Shown: positions 12,539 to 22,741, counted from the first letter of the stretch. The stretch is 64,000 bases of DNA from Prostheceraeus crozeri (GCA_907163375.1 CAJQUW010012957.1:1-64000); one strand, 5' to 3'. Notes: generated by a model from the letters alone, not told the origin. A program made the numbers and translations.

Positions 12539-13205
12539 ATCATATAAATTAAGATTTCTGAGTTAAATGTCTTTACAAACATCAGCAATTCAATTCCGCA
12601 AATAATCGACGCCATTGCGGTTTCATCTTTTTTTATTTTTAAATTTTGAAACCGTCGCCAAAAAATGAATTGATTGTTTAATCTCTATCGGTTTCAGTTA
12701 GCAACAAGTAATATCAAATATTTCTCTTTATCTATTTTTGCGACGTTTTTATATTTAAAAATCATTGAAGGCACTTCGTCTATCCGATCCGTTGTAGCTG
12801 AAGCCGTTTGAAAAAAAATTTTCTATTTTCACTAATTTTCATTTTCATCGAGTCAATATGCCATTTTCTACATTAATTCATGAACTTTTCTTGGTTGATA
12901 AAGCAAAGTAAAGTACAAAACAAACGTTTCCTGCAGTATTAAAGGACAGCAAATATATGCAGCGGTTGTGACTTAGATTTTTGTTAGTAAAACAGACGCA
13001 GAGAAGAAGAGCTGTTGTTTGCTGTTTATATTGCGTATACTTAAATTTGCTGTAGAAAGTGTTGACGCACTGCTCAATTATTCAGAATTTCCCTTGGTGA
13101 ACTCTTCTTGATAAATATCATCATACATTTGAATTTAACTCTCGCTTAACGCAGAGGCTCCTATTACATTGTAAACTGTTAAATATATTATAGGTGTCGT
13201 ATGTA
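12539..13205. other. Intergenic, nothing recognised
   Basis: AT-rich sequence without a supported gene or repeat. Confidence 0.4.
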
Positions 13206-13424
13206 CACTGTAAACTGTCACCTCCTAAAATCGAAGAAATCTGCATCCTAAAGCGCGACACACTAGAATTTTAGGAGGTTGCGTGAAATAGAATGCTGAC
13301 ATACTAAAGAGAACAATAACACTAGTGCGCTAGCCTCCTAAAACGCTTTGCTTTAGGATTTTTTTATTAGTTACGAATAGTGTCTCGCTTCAGTGTGTGA
13401 TTTAGGAGGTGCTGGTTTAGAGTG
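13206..13424. mobile_element. Short MITE with CACCTCCTAAA subterminal motif
   Basis: A 219-bp element. The ends are CACTGTAAACTGTCACCTCC and, complemented, CACTCTAAACCAGCACCTCC, with TA on both sides. The CCTCCTAAA motif recurs inside in both orientations (near 13280 and 13330). Non-coding. Confidence 0.7.
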
Positions 13425-13426
13425 TA

Positions 13427-14689
13427 CTGTAGGTGTAGGCTAGGTGACGTACGTATGCATAGCATCAATATTTAATCACCAATTTGCAAAGTGAGAGAAG
13501 CAAGGCAGTTCATTTTGATTTGCAATTGTAAGTGTCCTAAATTCACTGGAGATCTTATTGAGTAGTTAGTTCCATCTAATGCCCTTCAAAAGCCATGTAT
13601 AGATGTCTGATCCACCGTCATTGGAGTGGAGTTAGATTTTCAAGGTCACTCGGGATTAGTACCGGTTCCGTGATATTGAACTTATAAGCCCGCGCCTTGA
13701 CTGTTTTTAGTCAGTTTACATAACTTGTTTTGTGTACATCCAGTTGGTCTTTAAATCCATGTATTTGTAGACGCTAGCGTTTGTCATATCAGAATATCAT
13801 AAACGTACATGCATATAATTTCAACTGAAAAACACGTATACAACGCACGGAGATACAAATGAACTAGATGAATGATAACAAGGCGAATTGAAATATTTAC
13901 ATGATGGCAATTAAGAGGAGTTGAGATTAACTAATTTTGATGATGAAACACGAGATGACACTGTCTGGAAGGAGAGGACATTCTCATTGATTAACATACT
14001 TGAGCCAGTCATGGTATATTTTGTAAAATCATGCGCTATCTTAGTTATGCAAGGATAAAATGTGAAGGAAGGATGGCATATCAAAGCAGATCAGTTTATG
14101 TATTCAAAATTAATAACGATGAATAACGACAGTTGAAGGAGAAGTCGTGTAGAATCGTCTTGACAATCGGTGTGTTCCCACTCCGAGTATTTGTATTGTA
14201 TTTATTCAAAATAATGACAACAACTGGATGCTAATTACAGTCATCAGCAATGATATACAGATTACAACATTACCAGAATCAAAATGAGACAATAGAAAAC
14301 CAGATACTGAAAATATACACGTACCTGAAACATATTACAGTATGAACAAATATATTTGATAAAAGACATAGTAGTAAAATACATAGCATTTTTCAAATAC
14401 TAATGAAATACAACAGATTACCAGAATAAAGGTGAGACATTAAAGGCCAGATATACTGTAAATGTACCTACCTAAAATGCATGACAATAAGAAAAAAGAT
14501 ACTTTATAAAAAGAACCGAGAAAATTATGTGAAATGTTTTATCAGAAACCTTTTTACTGTAGAAAGAGATGCACTGAAAACGTCAATTTCTTTGAATTTG
14601 TTTACACTCAAAAATATCCTCGGGAAGAAAGCATGTTTGCGTAAGAGTAAGCGACTAAATGAGAGTGCACTGCATAACTGTCACTGTCG
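13427..14689. other. Intergenic with a diverged ~150-bp tandem duplication
   Basis: The only structure seen is at about 14250-14480. There a segment with ACCAGAAT, GAGACA, CCAGATA and ACCT-AAA in order occurs twice about 150 bp apart. It may be an old repeat tail. The frame at 14481-14744 has no recognisable domain. Confidence 0.4.
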
Positions 14690-15724
14690 TGATGTCAAAT
14701 TACTCCAGTCAAGCAAAAGTACAGAACCTAAAGTGCAAAGCTGATAATATTGTAGTCGATGGAGTGAACTGTGATAGTGAAAAAGGACTGTCTTTTAAAA
14801 AAGGATTTTCTAAAAAATTTTCTAAAAAAGGATAGAAAAAAGATTTTCTGATTTATCAGACAAGCCTCCCTCGCCTCGATCACACTAGAACTTAATAAGG
14901 TTGTATCAGAGGCAAATGCAAAATACTACTAGTTTGCCTGAGAACATCACCTCACGTCAATCGTGTGGGAGGTCCTCCAAAACGCGCATTGAAGTTGAAA
15001 GTGCACTCTTAATTTTTGGATAAGGTTTCCTGCCTGGTAGAGACTGAAGAAAATGTAATGAGAGAGAAAACCGCACAGTAGACCTCCGTGAACACTATAA
15101 AGAGAGTGATGGAGAAAAATATAGCAAGCACGAGTGTTAGCAAGCTGGGAGGAGCCGTGTCGTGTATCTAACTTAAAACGACATGTGATGAAATGTTATC
15201 GCCTACAATATGATGAGGAGGTGGAGGATGAAGAAAGTCACGTGACCGTCAAAGAAAAGCAATCGGGTCAGAGAGAGGCATAGATGAGATCCCACCTGCG
15301 GAAATCACCAAGCCATAAGCTCCTCTTCACGATGCTTCGCTATGACACAAGTGTCCGTGCCTGTTCTGGGGCGTTAATCTTCTGACCTATGATCTCAACT
15401 CGGTTGATGTTGTCGATTACAACATGTCCTTCAGAACGAGTAATGGAATGTGACTTATGAATACAGGATATTATTCGCTGGTTTTCAGACTTGGTCAATT
15501 GCCAAAAATTAATTCAAAATTGTGCATAGTTGATAAGTTTTCTTGGAAAATTATTGATAAATGTGCAGCAATGTTTCGGGTGGGTCTATGGTGATGGTGT
15601 ACATAGGTGTAAGGTACCATTTATTTAAAAAACTAGGCTCATGTATTGCGACCCGAAGTCGTTCTAAGTCCTATCAACCCCCGGAGACGGAGTCCTGTAA
15701 AAATGATAGGATTCCGCATCCCTG
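14690..15724 (+). mobile_element. hAT relic related to the element at 60138
   Basis: The right end closes with CCGCATCCCTG at 15724, preceded by a GATAGGATTCC motif shared with the hAT at 60138-60832. Internal blocks also match that element in reverse orientation, including GAACTGTGATAGTG-like and AAGGA-TGTCTT sequence near 14765-14800. A decayed BED-finger stretch lies near 15010-15190 (CLVET then KLGGA). The left terminus and target duplication were not found, so the copy is truncated or rearranged. Confidence 0.6.
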
Positions 15725-15763
15725 ACTCCAACACTAGTCACGTACAAATAGTTGCATGCCTAT

Positions 15764-15843
15764 AGCTAGGCTATTCCCACGCAAAGATGCGTGTAAAGAT
15801 TGCTAATTGGGCATTCGAGCGCATCGATGCTTGGGAATAGCTT
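15764..15843. repeat. 80-bp foldback
   Basis: AGGCTATTCCCACGCAAAGA on the left pairs imperfectly with the segment ending GATGCTTGGGAATAGCTT on the right, with a short loop between. Confidence 0.5.
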
Positions 15844-16479
15844 GCACACTGTGGCGCTGTTGCTCATAGGCAAATACTCGCAACGGTAGACAAAAGTGCA
15901 AAGTGAGGCTATTTAGGCGCTATAATTCCTCGAAATAATGATTATCTTCCTAAACAATGCTTGGATGACTTCGGACGTATTGCAGCGTGGCTCCAGGTGA
16001 TTCTTCAAATTGGAGTTCATTCCAACGCTAATTTTTACCCAAAAGTTAAAACTCAGTGGATTACTTAAACGGCAGTCAACCTTCTCAATTACTCCTACAA
16101 CCAAATCGCACAGATCCTTAGGTAATCTGCTGCAATTGCACTTTCACTTGCACTTACTTGCGAACGCACTTGCGCAGGAAAGCGCAAGTACTTGCGATCG
16201 CAAGTACAACTTCAATTAAGTGCACAGGCATGCTTAATTGCGCTTTCCACAAGAGTCATTGTTGTTGGTTGACTGGTGACATCAACGTTTGATTGTTTTT
16301 CTTGGACACTTTTGATTTCCTGCTCTTGTTTGATTATTTCTTGCCATTATGAACTTTTGACTGCACAGAGAAAGAGAGATCTACTAGTCTATATTTCAAA
16401 TTTTGAACGCCTGCATTCCTTTCTTTTCACTTGAGAATGAGCCGACATTAATTCATCTTCGCACCATGCAAAATGACCA
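15844..16479. other. Intergenic with CTTGCG-rich patch
   Basis: No gene is supported. Between 16140 and 16210 the motif ACTTGCG and its complement recur about eight times and end in a perfect 20-bp palindrome (16188-16207). Confidence 0.5.
16188..16207. repeat. Perfect 20-bp palindrome
   Basis: GTACTTGCGATCGCAAGTAC equals its own reverse complement. Its function is unknown; it sits about 280 bp left of the Polinton insertion. Confidence 0.8.
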
Positions 16480-16485
16480 CCAAAT
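16480..16485. repeat. Left target-site duplication of the Polinton
   Basis: CCAAAT, identical to 34257-34262. A 6-bp duplication is the standard footprint of Polinton integrase. Confidence 0.95.
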
Positions 16486-16940
16486 AGTAGTATATAGTGT
16501 GACATCCGGCGCGACGCTTCGCTTCGCTTTGCTTCGCTTCGCTTGCGCCGGATGTCACACTTTTGCGGGGTTTTTTCAAAAAATCAAAATTTCAAAAATT
16601 TAGGTAGACTTCAAATTTCACGTGGCCGAAGGCCCAAGGGGGGAAAATTTAGGTAGTGACAAATTTTCAAAAAAACAAAATTTCAAAAATTTAGCCGGTC
16701 CCGAAATATCACGTAATCTCAAATTTGAGAATTACAATTTTCTCGCTTAAATCATGACCGTTCAAGGACACCGAAAAAATCATAAAAGTTAAGAATCTCA
16801 AAATTTGAGAATTACAATTTTCATTGCTTAAATCATGACCGTTCAAGGACACCAAAAATCATAAAAGTTGAGAATTTCAAATTCATGAATTTTATCCATC
16901 TTTCAGGTTTTTAAAATATATCATGTGACTAATAATATTT
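16486..16940. repeat. Left terminal inverted repeat of the Polinton
   Basis: 455 bp, mirrored at 33802-34256. Just inside the tip, GTGTGACATCCGGCGC and its complement flank a short CTTCG-rich tract and form a strong hairpin. Further in, a 75-bp block containing ATCATGACCGTTCAAGGACA occurs twice in tandem. Confidence 0.95.
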
Positions 16941-17089
16941 CTTTAAAAGTGGAAGAAACAAAAGTGGAAGAAGCCGCAAGAATATATCCTTCAATATCAT
17001 ATGAACGTAGTTCTACTACCCCTCCCTTCTAACTTCTAGGGGTCCCTTCTGACTTCTAGGGGTCCCTTAAGAAATTTTTTTATTATAAA
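16941..17089 (+). repeat. Copied 5' fragment of the 31018-31698 gene
   Basis: Directly inside the left repeat, about 16950-17015 reads as EETKVEEAARIYPSISYERS. This nearly matches the first residues of the membrane-protein gene at the other end. It is followed by two copies of CTTCTAGGGGTCCCTT. It is a duplicated fragment, not a gene. Confidence 0.75.
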
Positions 17090-17548
17090 ATGAACAACAT
17101 AAATGAGTTTTTAAAATTATATGGAACGCAAACTACGACAAATTTCGACCTAAAGAAAATCGCAAATGAATTAGGAATAAAGAATTTTCATGTTCTAATG
17201 AGAGACGAATTACAATTCCTAAAAAATAAGCCAACAGGAACCTTCAGTTCCCGGAACAAAGTTCCATCAATAACTGTAAATTTCGTAACCAATCTTCACA
17301 CTTCAGACCAAAAAGGCGTACATTGGTCAGCAGGCGTTAAAAATCATCAGCAGAACTATTATTTTGATTCATACGGTTTGCCGCCTACAAATGAAGTAAC
17401 AGAATTACTTGGAACGGGAACATACAATACGTTTCAAATTCAAACACCAGGCACTACCTATTGTGGACAATTATGTTTATACGCTTTGTACAAATTACAA
17501 AAAGGAGTACCATTTCTAGATATAATGTTAGAATTGAACGAACCGTAG
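17090..17548 (+). CDS. PRO: Polinton cysteine protease (adenain-like)
   Basis: A 152-residue protein close to the usual size of adenovirus-type maturation proteases. His78 lies in GVHWSAGV, Asp93 in YYFDSYG, Gln118 in QIQTP and the cysteine of a CG motif at 125. The seven-residue Gln-to-Cys spacing equals that of adenain. In this family the enzyme trims capsid precursors. It is the first gene inside the left repeat and runs opposite to the main gene block. The start is preceded by an A-rich leader like the other genes of the element. Domain identity is strong; its role here is inferred from the family. Confidence 0.85.
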   Translation: MNNINEFLKLYGTQTTTNFDLKKIANELGIKNFHVLMRDELQFLKNKPTGTFSSRNKVPSITVNFVTNLHTSDQKGVHWSAGVKNHQQNYYFDSYGLPPTNEVTELLGTGTYNTFQIQTPGTTYCGQLCLYALYKLQKGVPFLDIMLELNEP

Positions 17549-17619
17549 GTTCTATGGCTACGCCTAACAAGGGAATTTCATTCCCGAAACGTTAGTTCCA
17601 ATAATAATAATAATGATAA

Positions 17620-18969
17620 TTAAAAATCAGTTCGTTGTAATTCATTTTGATAAAAACGGCCTCTGATATCTTCATCATCTAAATCTTTGATTTCGTAAGT
17701 AATCGGATAACTTTGATTTATTTTAGAAATTTCAAATATTTCTTTAGTCCAATAACCAACAAAGCCTTTTTCAAATTTATTCTTATATTTAAATATTCTA
17801 ACTCTATCTCCAATTTTAAATTTCGGCTTAAGTTTCTGCAAATTCGGATTACTCTCATTCAAATTATTATTCTCGAATATTTTCTTTCGTATCAAATCAG
17901 GTTCGTCAGAAGCATTCTTTGGGGTTTCTTCAATACCAGAATGAACTTTATTATTGTACTCTTCTACAACTCCTGGTAATATCTTCAACCATTTCTGATT
18001 TCCTTGCTGAGTAAATTTTTTGAAAATTATATTTTTCAACGTCCGATTGAATCTTTCTATCACTACGGCCTTCCCTGCATTTTCAGTTGAATAAACAGTT
18101 TCAAATAGTGGCTGAACGTTTCGGTTATAAAATTCCGATCCTTTATCAACAAACAATTTCCTTGGCTTTCTATTACTTTCTTTAAAGATTCCTTCAAACG
18201 CATATTTAACTGATAGACCACTTTTATTTTTTAAAGGCTTTACCCAAGCGTATCGTGTATATAAATCTATAACGGTCAATGCGTATTTGTAGTCCCTTTC
18301 ATTCGGCATATGAATAAGATCAGCACTCCAAATATCATCTTTATTAAATACTTTTACTTTCAATAAATATTTAGGCCTTCTATATTCCTTGTGGATTTCG
18401 GACGCGTAGGTTCCAGCGTTGCTCTCAGAGTTATTAGTTCGAGCGTTGCTCTCAGACAGCTTTGCTGTCGTTTCATTTAAACCCTGTCCGAATAATATTT
18501 TAGCTTGTAAAGCTTTCTTAACAAACATTCTTTCAATTTTTTCTCTAAATGTAGGGTTTTGAATACTATCTAATTCTTGAATCATCTTCTTATCAGCTGC
18601 ATGTCGAGAACTTAGATCATGATTTCGATAAGCTAAATCATGCCTGTAAGCTGCGGCATCTACTCTATTTATTGGTTCTTCACCTGGTTTCGGATTATTA
18701 TTCTCATCTAGTCTTATATCTAATCGAGTTCCTGGACCGGTATATGAATGACCAGGAAGATGTTTTTCTTTCGAATATTTAGTCCAAATAAATCCAGGAA
18801 AGTTTTCTAATGTTTTTTGTATATCACCACCGAAGTGGTATGGAACTTTGTTCTTGTCACCTCCAATATGCTGACAATTTGAGTTTTCATTTATGTTTAA
18901 TAGATAATTCAATAAATCTAAATTAGAAATTTTTAATTTAATTAAATTTTCGGAATTTTTAGAATTCAT
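17620..18969 (-). CDS. INT: PLA2-like domain and integrase in one frame
   Basis: A 449-residue frame. Residues 72-130 match the parvovirus VP1-type phospholipase A2: a YTGPGTRLD calcium loop at 76-84 and the HDLAY catalytic motif at 110-114. Residues 192-449 are a Polinton integrase: IHKEYRRPK lead-in, D217 (WSADLIHM), D275 (FVDKG), E305 (VIERFNRT) and a C-terminal chromodomain-like region (FKIGDRVRI onward). The joining segment, residues 165-190, comes from GC-rich repeat DNA of the kind scattered through the element. PLA2 in parvoviruses opens endosomal membranes; the integrase inserts the DNA. In most Polintons the integrase stands alone, so this arrangement is notable. Confidence 0.85.
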   Translation of the reverse strand: MNSKNSENLIKLKISNLDLLNYLLNINENSNCQHIGGDKNKVPYHFGGDIQKTLENFPGFIWTKYSKEKHLPGHSYTGPGTRLDIRLDENNNPKPGEEPINRVDAAAYRHDLAYRNHDLSSRHAADKKMIQELDSIQNPTFREKIERMFVKKALQAKILFGQGLNETTAKLSESNARTNNSESNAGTYASEIHKEYRRPKYLLKVKVFNKDDIWSADLIHMPNERDYKYALTVIDLYTRYAWVKPLKNKSGLSVKYAFEGIFKESNRKPRKLFVDKGSEFYNRNVQPLFETVYSTENAGKAVVIERFNRTLKNIIFKKFTQQGNQKWLKILPGVVEEYNNKVHSGIEETPKNASDEPDLIRKKIFENNNLNESNPNLQKLKPKFKIGDRVRIFKYKNKFEKGFVGYWTKEIFEISKINQSYPITYEIKDLDDEDIRGRFYQNELQRTDF

Positions 18970-19017
18970 TTTAAAAGATAAAAAAAATTTAAAAGATAAA
19001 ATAAATGTTGTACCTAA

Positions 19018-19118
19018 TGGAACTTTGTTCAGAGGCTTTAGCCGATCGGACCAAAGGTCCTGAGGCTTTAGCCGATAGAACTTTGTTCAGAGGATTTAGC
19101 CGATCGGACCAAAGGTCC
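19018..19118. repeat. GC-rich hairpin repeats (tandem pair)
   Basis: Two tandem copies of a unit containing GGACCAAAGGTCC and GGCTTTAGCC, both self-complementary, lie between two genes. The same family recurs at 21725-21810 and elsewhere in the Polinton. Confidence 0.8.
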
Positions 19119-19126
19119 TGAGGTTA

Positions 19127-19612
19127 TTACCGAATCATACTAGGACTTAGATATATTCCAGAACCATCTTTAGTTTCTTTAATTTCAATTAAATCATTAA
19201 CATTGTGGAGAATATTTTTAAGAACTCGTTTTCCTTCATCAACTAATTTTAATTTACTAATAAAATTATCTACTACTCCTTCACCCCTAGCAACTTTCTC
19301 TAACTCTCTATTATGACGTTTTTGTTCTTCTAATGCTGCCTTCTCTGATTTATTTTTATTTACTGCTTGGACAATACCAGCTGTCCCACCTGCAACACTT
19401 CCTGCAGCTGCTATGCCACCTATTATTAGTGGAATTAATGGGAGAATCCCGCCATTCTTTTCTTCTTGTAATTGAATATTCTCTATCATTGGTTTACTTA
19501 TGTAATACTTTTTTTTGTTAATCGTAATAGTTTTAGGTGTATTTTTGTCAACAATATTACGTAATTTTAATTCAACAGTTTTATTATTATTATTACTTTT
19601 CGCTTGCGACAT
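19127..19612 (-). CDS. Small pX/pVI-like Polinton protein
   Basis: A 161-residue protein. A basic, Asn/Lys-rich N-terminus precedes a glycine-rich hydrophobic stretch at about residues 54-82 (GGILPLIPLIIGGIAAAG) and an amphipathic charged helix (KSEKAALEEQKRHNRELEK). This layout resembles small virion proteins of Polintons and adenoviruses (pX, pVI) that bind DNA or disturb membranes; that is analogy only. It shares the layout with the gene at 21175-21672, and the two bracket the capsid gene. The start follows an A-run. Confidence 0.6.
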   Translation of the reverse strand: MSQAKSNNNNKTVELKLRNIVDKNTPKTITINKKKYYISKPMIENIQLQEEKNGGILPLIPLIIGGIAAAGSVAGGTAGIVQAVNKNKSEKAALEEQKRHNRELEKVARGEGVVDNFISKLKLVDEGKRVLKNILHNVNDLIEIKETKDGSGIYLSPSMIR

Positions 19613-19619
19613 TTTTAAT

Positions 19620-19746
19620 AAAAAAATTTTAAGTTATCAAAAATTTAAATCTATTCTAGTTATGAAAAAATTTTAATCTATTCTAGTTATGAAAAAATTT
19701 TAAGTTAAGAATTTTTAATCTATTCTAGTTATGAAAAAAATTTTAA
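19620..19746. repeat. Short tandem repeats before the capsid gene
   Basis: ATCTATTCTAGTTATGAAAA occurs about three times in the spacer between the small protein gene and the end of the capsid gene. Confidence 0.7.
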
Positions 19747-21081
19747 TTAACTTATCCTAGTCATCTTTCCATTAAGAATTTCAATAGAATATTTTACATC
19801 TTCTAGCAATAAACCATAAGCTATCAATGAAGTTGTGGAATCTTTCTTTTCAATATTAATTGTTACATCACAACCATTTTTAATAATATCTTCAGATTGT
19901 GCACTTAAATCGAAACAGAAAATTGGATATAAATGTCTCCAATCTCCAGGAGTTAATTGTGGTTCAACTCCAAATTCTATACAAAGATTTCGATAAGAAT
20001 CATATCCTTCCATAAATTGATTATTGGTATCATCGAATCTTAATGGATCAATTGGATATCGGGTTTGATTTAATGAAACTTGTAAACTTCGAATTGTATT
20101 AATATGGAAGAGATTATTGTTCTTATCAAAACTTGGAGAATTATTTCTTTGAAAAGTTAGTAATAAATATCTTGGTGTATTCGCAGTTCTAGTAAAATGC
20201 CAGTTAAATCTTTGTTCGGAAAAAGTTACTGAACTAGCAGTACGCTTTAGAAAATTTACTGGAATTGGTTTGTTAGTATTTAATGTTTTTGCAATAGCTG
20301 TTTCAATCTCTAAACTAGGAGTAATATGCTTAATCCACCATTCAAGTCTATCAATTTTTAAATATGCTTTTTTTCCAGTCTCACCAAAAAAGATTAATTC
20401 ATTATTTGCTGTACGATGAATTATTAATTTAAATTTTAATTGATATGATATTTTGTCATAATCTAAATATCCGAATAATGGAGACAATGACCAATTAACT
20501 GTCTGTTTACTTTTCTTGTTAAATTCACGTCTTTCTTTATATGCATCATTATTTGTTTTATTTAAATGTTTTGCAATATTTTCTACATCTTTCGCAATTC
20601 CTGCTGCATCTGTTCCAGCGTGAGTTAAATCATCAACAATTATACCATCATTAGTATCAGGAAACCAACCTTCGATTTCATGCTTTTTATTATTTTCACC
20701 AATTGTTATAAATCTAAGCATTGTATCAATTACACCTGGAGAATCACTTATTGTTTCCATATTTTGAGTTGCAACATCTAAACGCATTTGTGTAAATAAT
20801 CTTGGAAAAAAATTATTCTCTAGTGCAATATTATCGGTTTCTGGTAATGGTGTTGTAAAATTAGCATCACTATATAAAGAATATTCACAATGTAAAAACG
20901 AATCAGGTAAATATATATAACTCTGCTGATTATCAACTTCAAAAATTAAATCACCTCCAGTATTTACTCTACTGGAAGATCCGGGATTCATAGCAATTCT
21001 TATATAGTCATTCTTTTTTTGATTATTACTGACGAAGGGAGGATCGTCTAATCTAAATTTATTTTCGATAAGCGAAGACAT
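19747..21081 (-). CDS. MCP: Major capsid protein (double jelly-roll type)
   Basis: A 444-residue protein. The N-terminal pattern RVNTGGDLIFEVDNQQSYI followed by LPDSFLHCEYSL, and then ENNFFPRLFTQMRLDVATQN with PGVIDTMLRFI, is the signature of Polinton major capsid proteins (double jelly roll, formerly PY). Length is at the short end for the family. Trimers of such proteins form the icosahedral shell. It lies between the two pX-like genes and starts after ATAAAA. Confidence rests on the N-terminal half; the second jelly roll is inferred. Confidence 0.85.
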   Translation of the reverse strand: MSSLIENKFRLDDPPFVSNNQKKNDYIRIAMNPGSSSRVNTGGDLIFEVDNQQSYIYLPDSFLHCEYSLYSDANFTTPLPETDNIALENNFFPRLFTQMRLDVATQNMETISDSPGVIDTMLRFITIGENNKKHEIEGWFPDTNDGIIVDDLTHAGTDAAGIAKDVENIAKHLNKTNNDAYKERREFNKKSKQTVNWSLSPLFGYLDYDKISYQLKFKLIIHRTANNELIFFGETGKKAYLKIDRLEWWIKHITPSLEIETAIAKTLNTNKPIPVNFLKRTASSVTFSEQRFNWHFTRTANTPRYLLLTFQRNNSPSFDKNNNLFHINTIRSLQVSLNQTRYPIDPLRFDDTNNQFMEGYDSYRNLCIEFGVEPQLTPGDWRHLYPIFCFDLSAQSEDIIKNGCDVTINIEKKDSTTSLIAYGLLLEDVKYSIEILNGKMTRIS

Positions 21082-21174
21082 TTTTATAAAAAATAATTTG
21101 ACTTTTTGTTTTTCTCACAGACAGAAAAAATTTTTACTAAAAAAATTACTAAAAAATTTTACTAAAATATAATT

Positions 21175-21672
21175 TTAGAATTTTGCTAGCCCATTACCTC
21201 TTATTTCTTCAATTGTTTTTTCATTATGTTTACTATCAGACGGAGCTCCGCTCCTCAAGGGTTCCCCAACAGCAATGTTAGCAATTTTATTTTTTGTTTC
21301 CTCTGAAAGTTTTTTTAAATTTTTTAGTTCTTCGGAATCATTCCTAAGTTTGCGAATAGCTTCTAGTTGTTTTAATTCGTTTTGAGACTTGACAGCATTT
21401 GATATTGCACTAGCTGTACTACCTATAGCAGCTGCTCCTTTTGCGGCAGATGTAATCAAATCTTTATTATTTTTAATTAAGTTAACGATACTACCAATAC
21501 CAGAGAAGATCCCAGCTCCTTCCGTGTGAACGGCACCTGCGGTGCCTAGGAACTTTTGTGTTCCGACTGTTTCTCTATTATCATAATGATAAACAGGATT
21601 CATACGTGGTTCATGAGCAATTTTTTGATTTGAAGCAAAATGTTTAAGATTGTGTTTATAAATTATAGGCAT
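21175..21672 (-). CDS. Second pX/pVI-like Polinton protein
   Basis: A 165-residue protein. A glycine/alanine-rich hydrophobic stretch at about residues 47-95 (GAGIFSGIGSIVNLIK, then SAAKGAAAIGSTASAI) is followed by a charged helix rich in Lys/Glu. Two short segments, near residues 38-52 and 135-150, are encoded by GC-rich hairpin DNA that keeps the frame open. Position just upstream of the capsid gene fits a minor virion or core protein. The function is inferred from layout only. Confidence 0.6.
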   Translation of the reverse strand: MPIIYKHNLKHFASNQKIAHEPRMNPVYHYDNRETVGTQKFLGTAGAVHTEGAGIFSGIGSIVNLIKNNKDLITSAAKGAAAIGSTASAISNAVKSQNELKQLEAIRKLRNDSEELKNLKKLSEETKNKIANIAVGEPLRSGAPSDSKHNEKTIEEIRGNGLAKF

Positions 21673-21719
21673 TTTTTAGGATTAAATTTGACTTTTGAGA
21701 AAAAATATTTACGATTGGT

Positions 21720-21807
21720 TAGTAACCTGAGGACCTTTGGTCCGATCGGCTAAAGCCTCGAGGAGCTTCGCTCCGATTGGTTAGTAACCTGAGGAGCTTC
21801 GCTCCGA
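21720..21807. repeat. GC-rich hairpin repeats
   Basis: GGACCTTTGGTCC, GGCTAAAGCC and two copies of GGAGCTTCGCTCC lie in tandem between two genes. This is the same family as 19018-19118, in reverse orientation. Confidence 0.8.
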
Positions 21808-22696
21808 TCAAGATTTACGTTTGTGAATGGACAACAACTTCGAGATAACTTTATTAATTGACTGTTGCACTTTATCTATTGCGTCAAGCAGCGTGTGATG
21901 TACTTTAATTTCTTTTCTATTAACTTGCATTTTCTGCTGATTAATCTTCAATGCCGTTTTAAGTGCATTTAACTTAATTTTAAGAACATCTAATTGTCTT
22001 TTAACAGAATCTAACTGTTCTTTATTTTCTTTAGAGTTTTCTTGTAAATTTTTCTTTAATTCATTTTCTAAATTGATTTTAAGAGTTTTCATTTTATCAA
22101 CTTTTTGATTAAGTGAGTTTACTTCATTTATTATTCTATTCATCTTTTTCATTTGTTGAGTAATTTTAGAACTCAATTCATCAACACTTTTTTGGAATGT
22201 AGTTTGTAACTGCTTTAAATTTTTTTTAATTCTTTCAGGTAGATTTTCTATTTCATCTTCTAATTGTTCTTTTAACATTTTTATCTGATGTTTATTTTTA
22301 ATTACAGCAGATTTTAAATTTAAAGAAAGTAATATTAAAATTTTTGATTGTTCAGAAATCTTTTTAAAAAGTTTTGCTATATCTGTTTCTAGCTCTCTAT
22401 CCTTTTTATCAAGTTTTAATAATTTTTCGTTTAATGATTTGTCATTAAGTTTAAGCAACTTCAATTCATTCATCAGTGGAACCAAAACATCGTTTATATA
22501 TTTTTCCTTTAAATCATTGATTTATGTATCAACATATTGTTTATTTGTTAACTCTGTATTTTGTTGTGGAAGAATAGAAAGATGCAATGGACCAGATAAA
22601 ACGTCTCCAGTTTTCATGATATAATTTTCTATCTCTCTTTCTAATTCACGATTATTCGGGATATATGCACCTCCACCAACATTTGGTAACATCATT
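21808..22696 (-). pseudogene. Fibre-like coiled-coil gene of the Polinton
   Basis: Most of this region encodes a lysine/glutamate/leucine-rich protein with long heptad patterns, almost certainly an extended coiled coil. The upstream end encodes a GPL-type motif followed by TKQYVD-like sequence, found in phage and viral tail-fibre attachment regions. A receptor-binding or fibre role is therefore likely by analogy. The gene looks broken, with about one break. Confidence 0.55.
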
Positions 22697-22741
22697 TTTT
22701 AACAATAAAAAAATAAATTTTTTTCTAATAAAAATAAAAAA

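Noticed and set aside
17713-17979. 88-codon plus-strand frame
   Set aside because: It is antisense to the integrase domain with no independent features.
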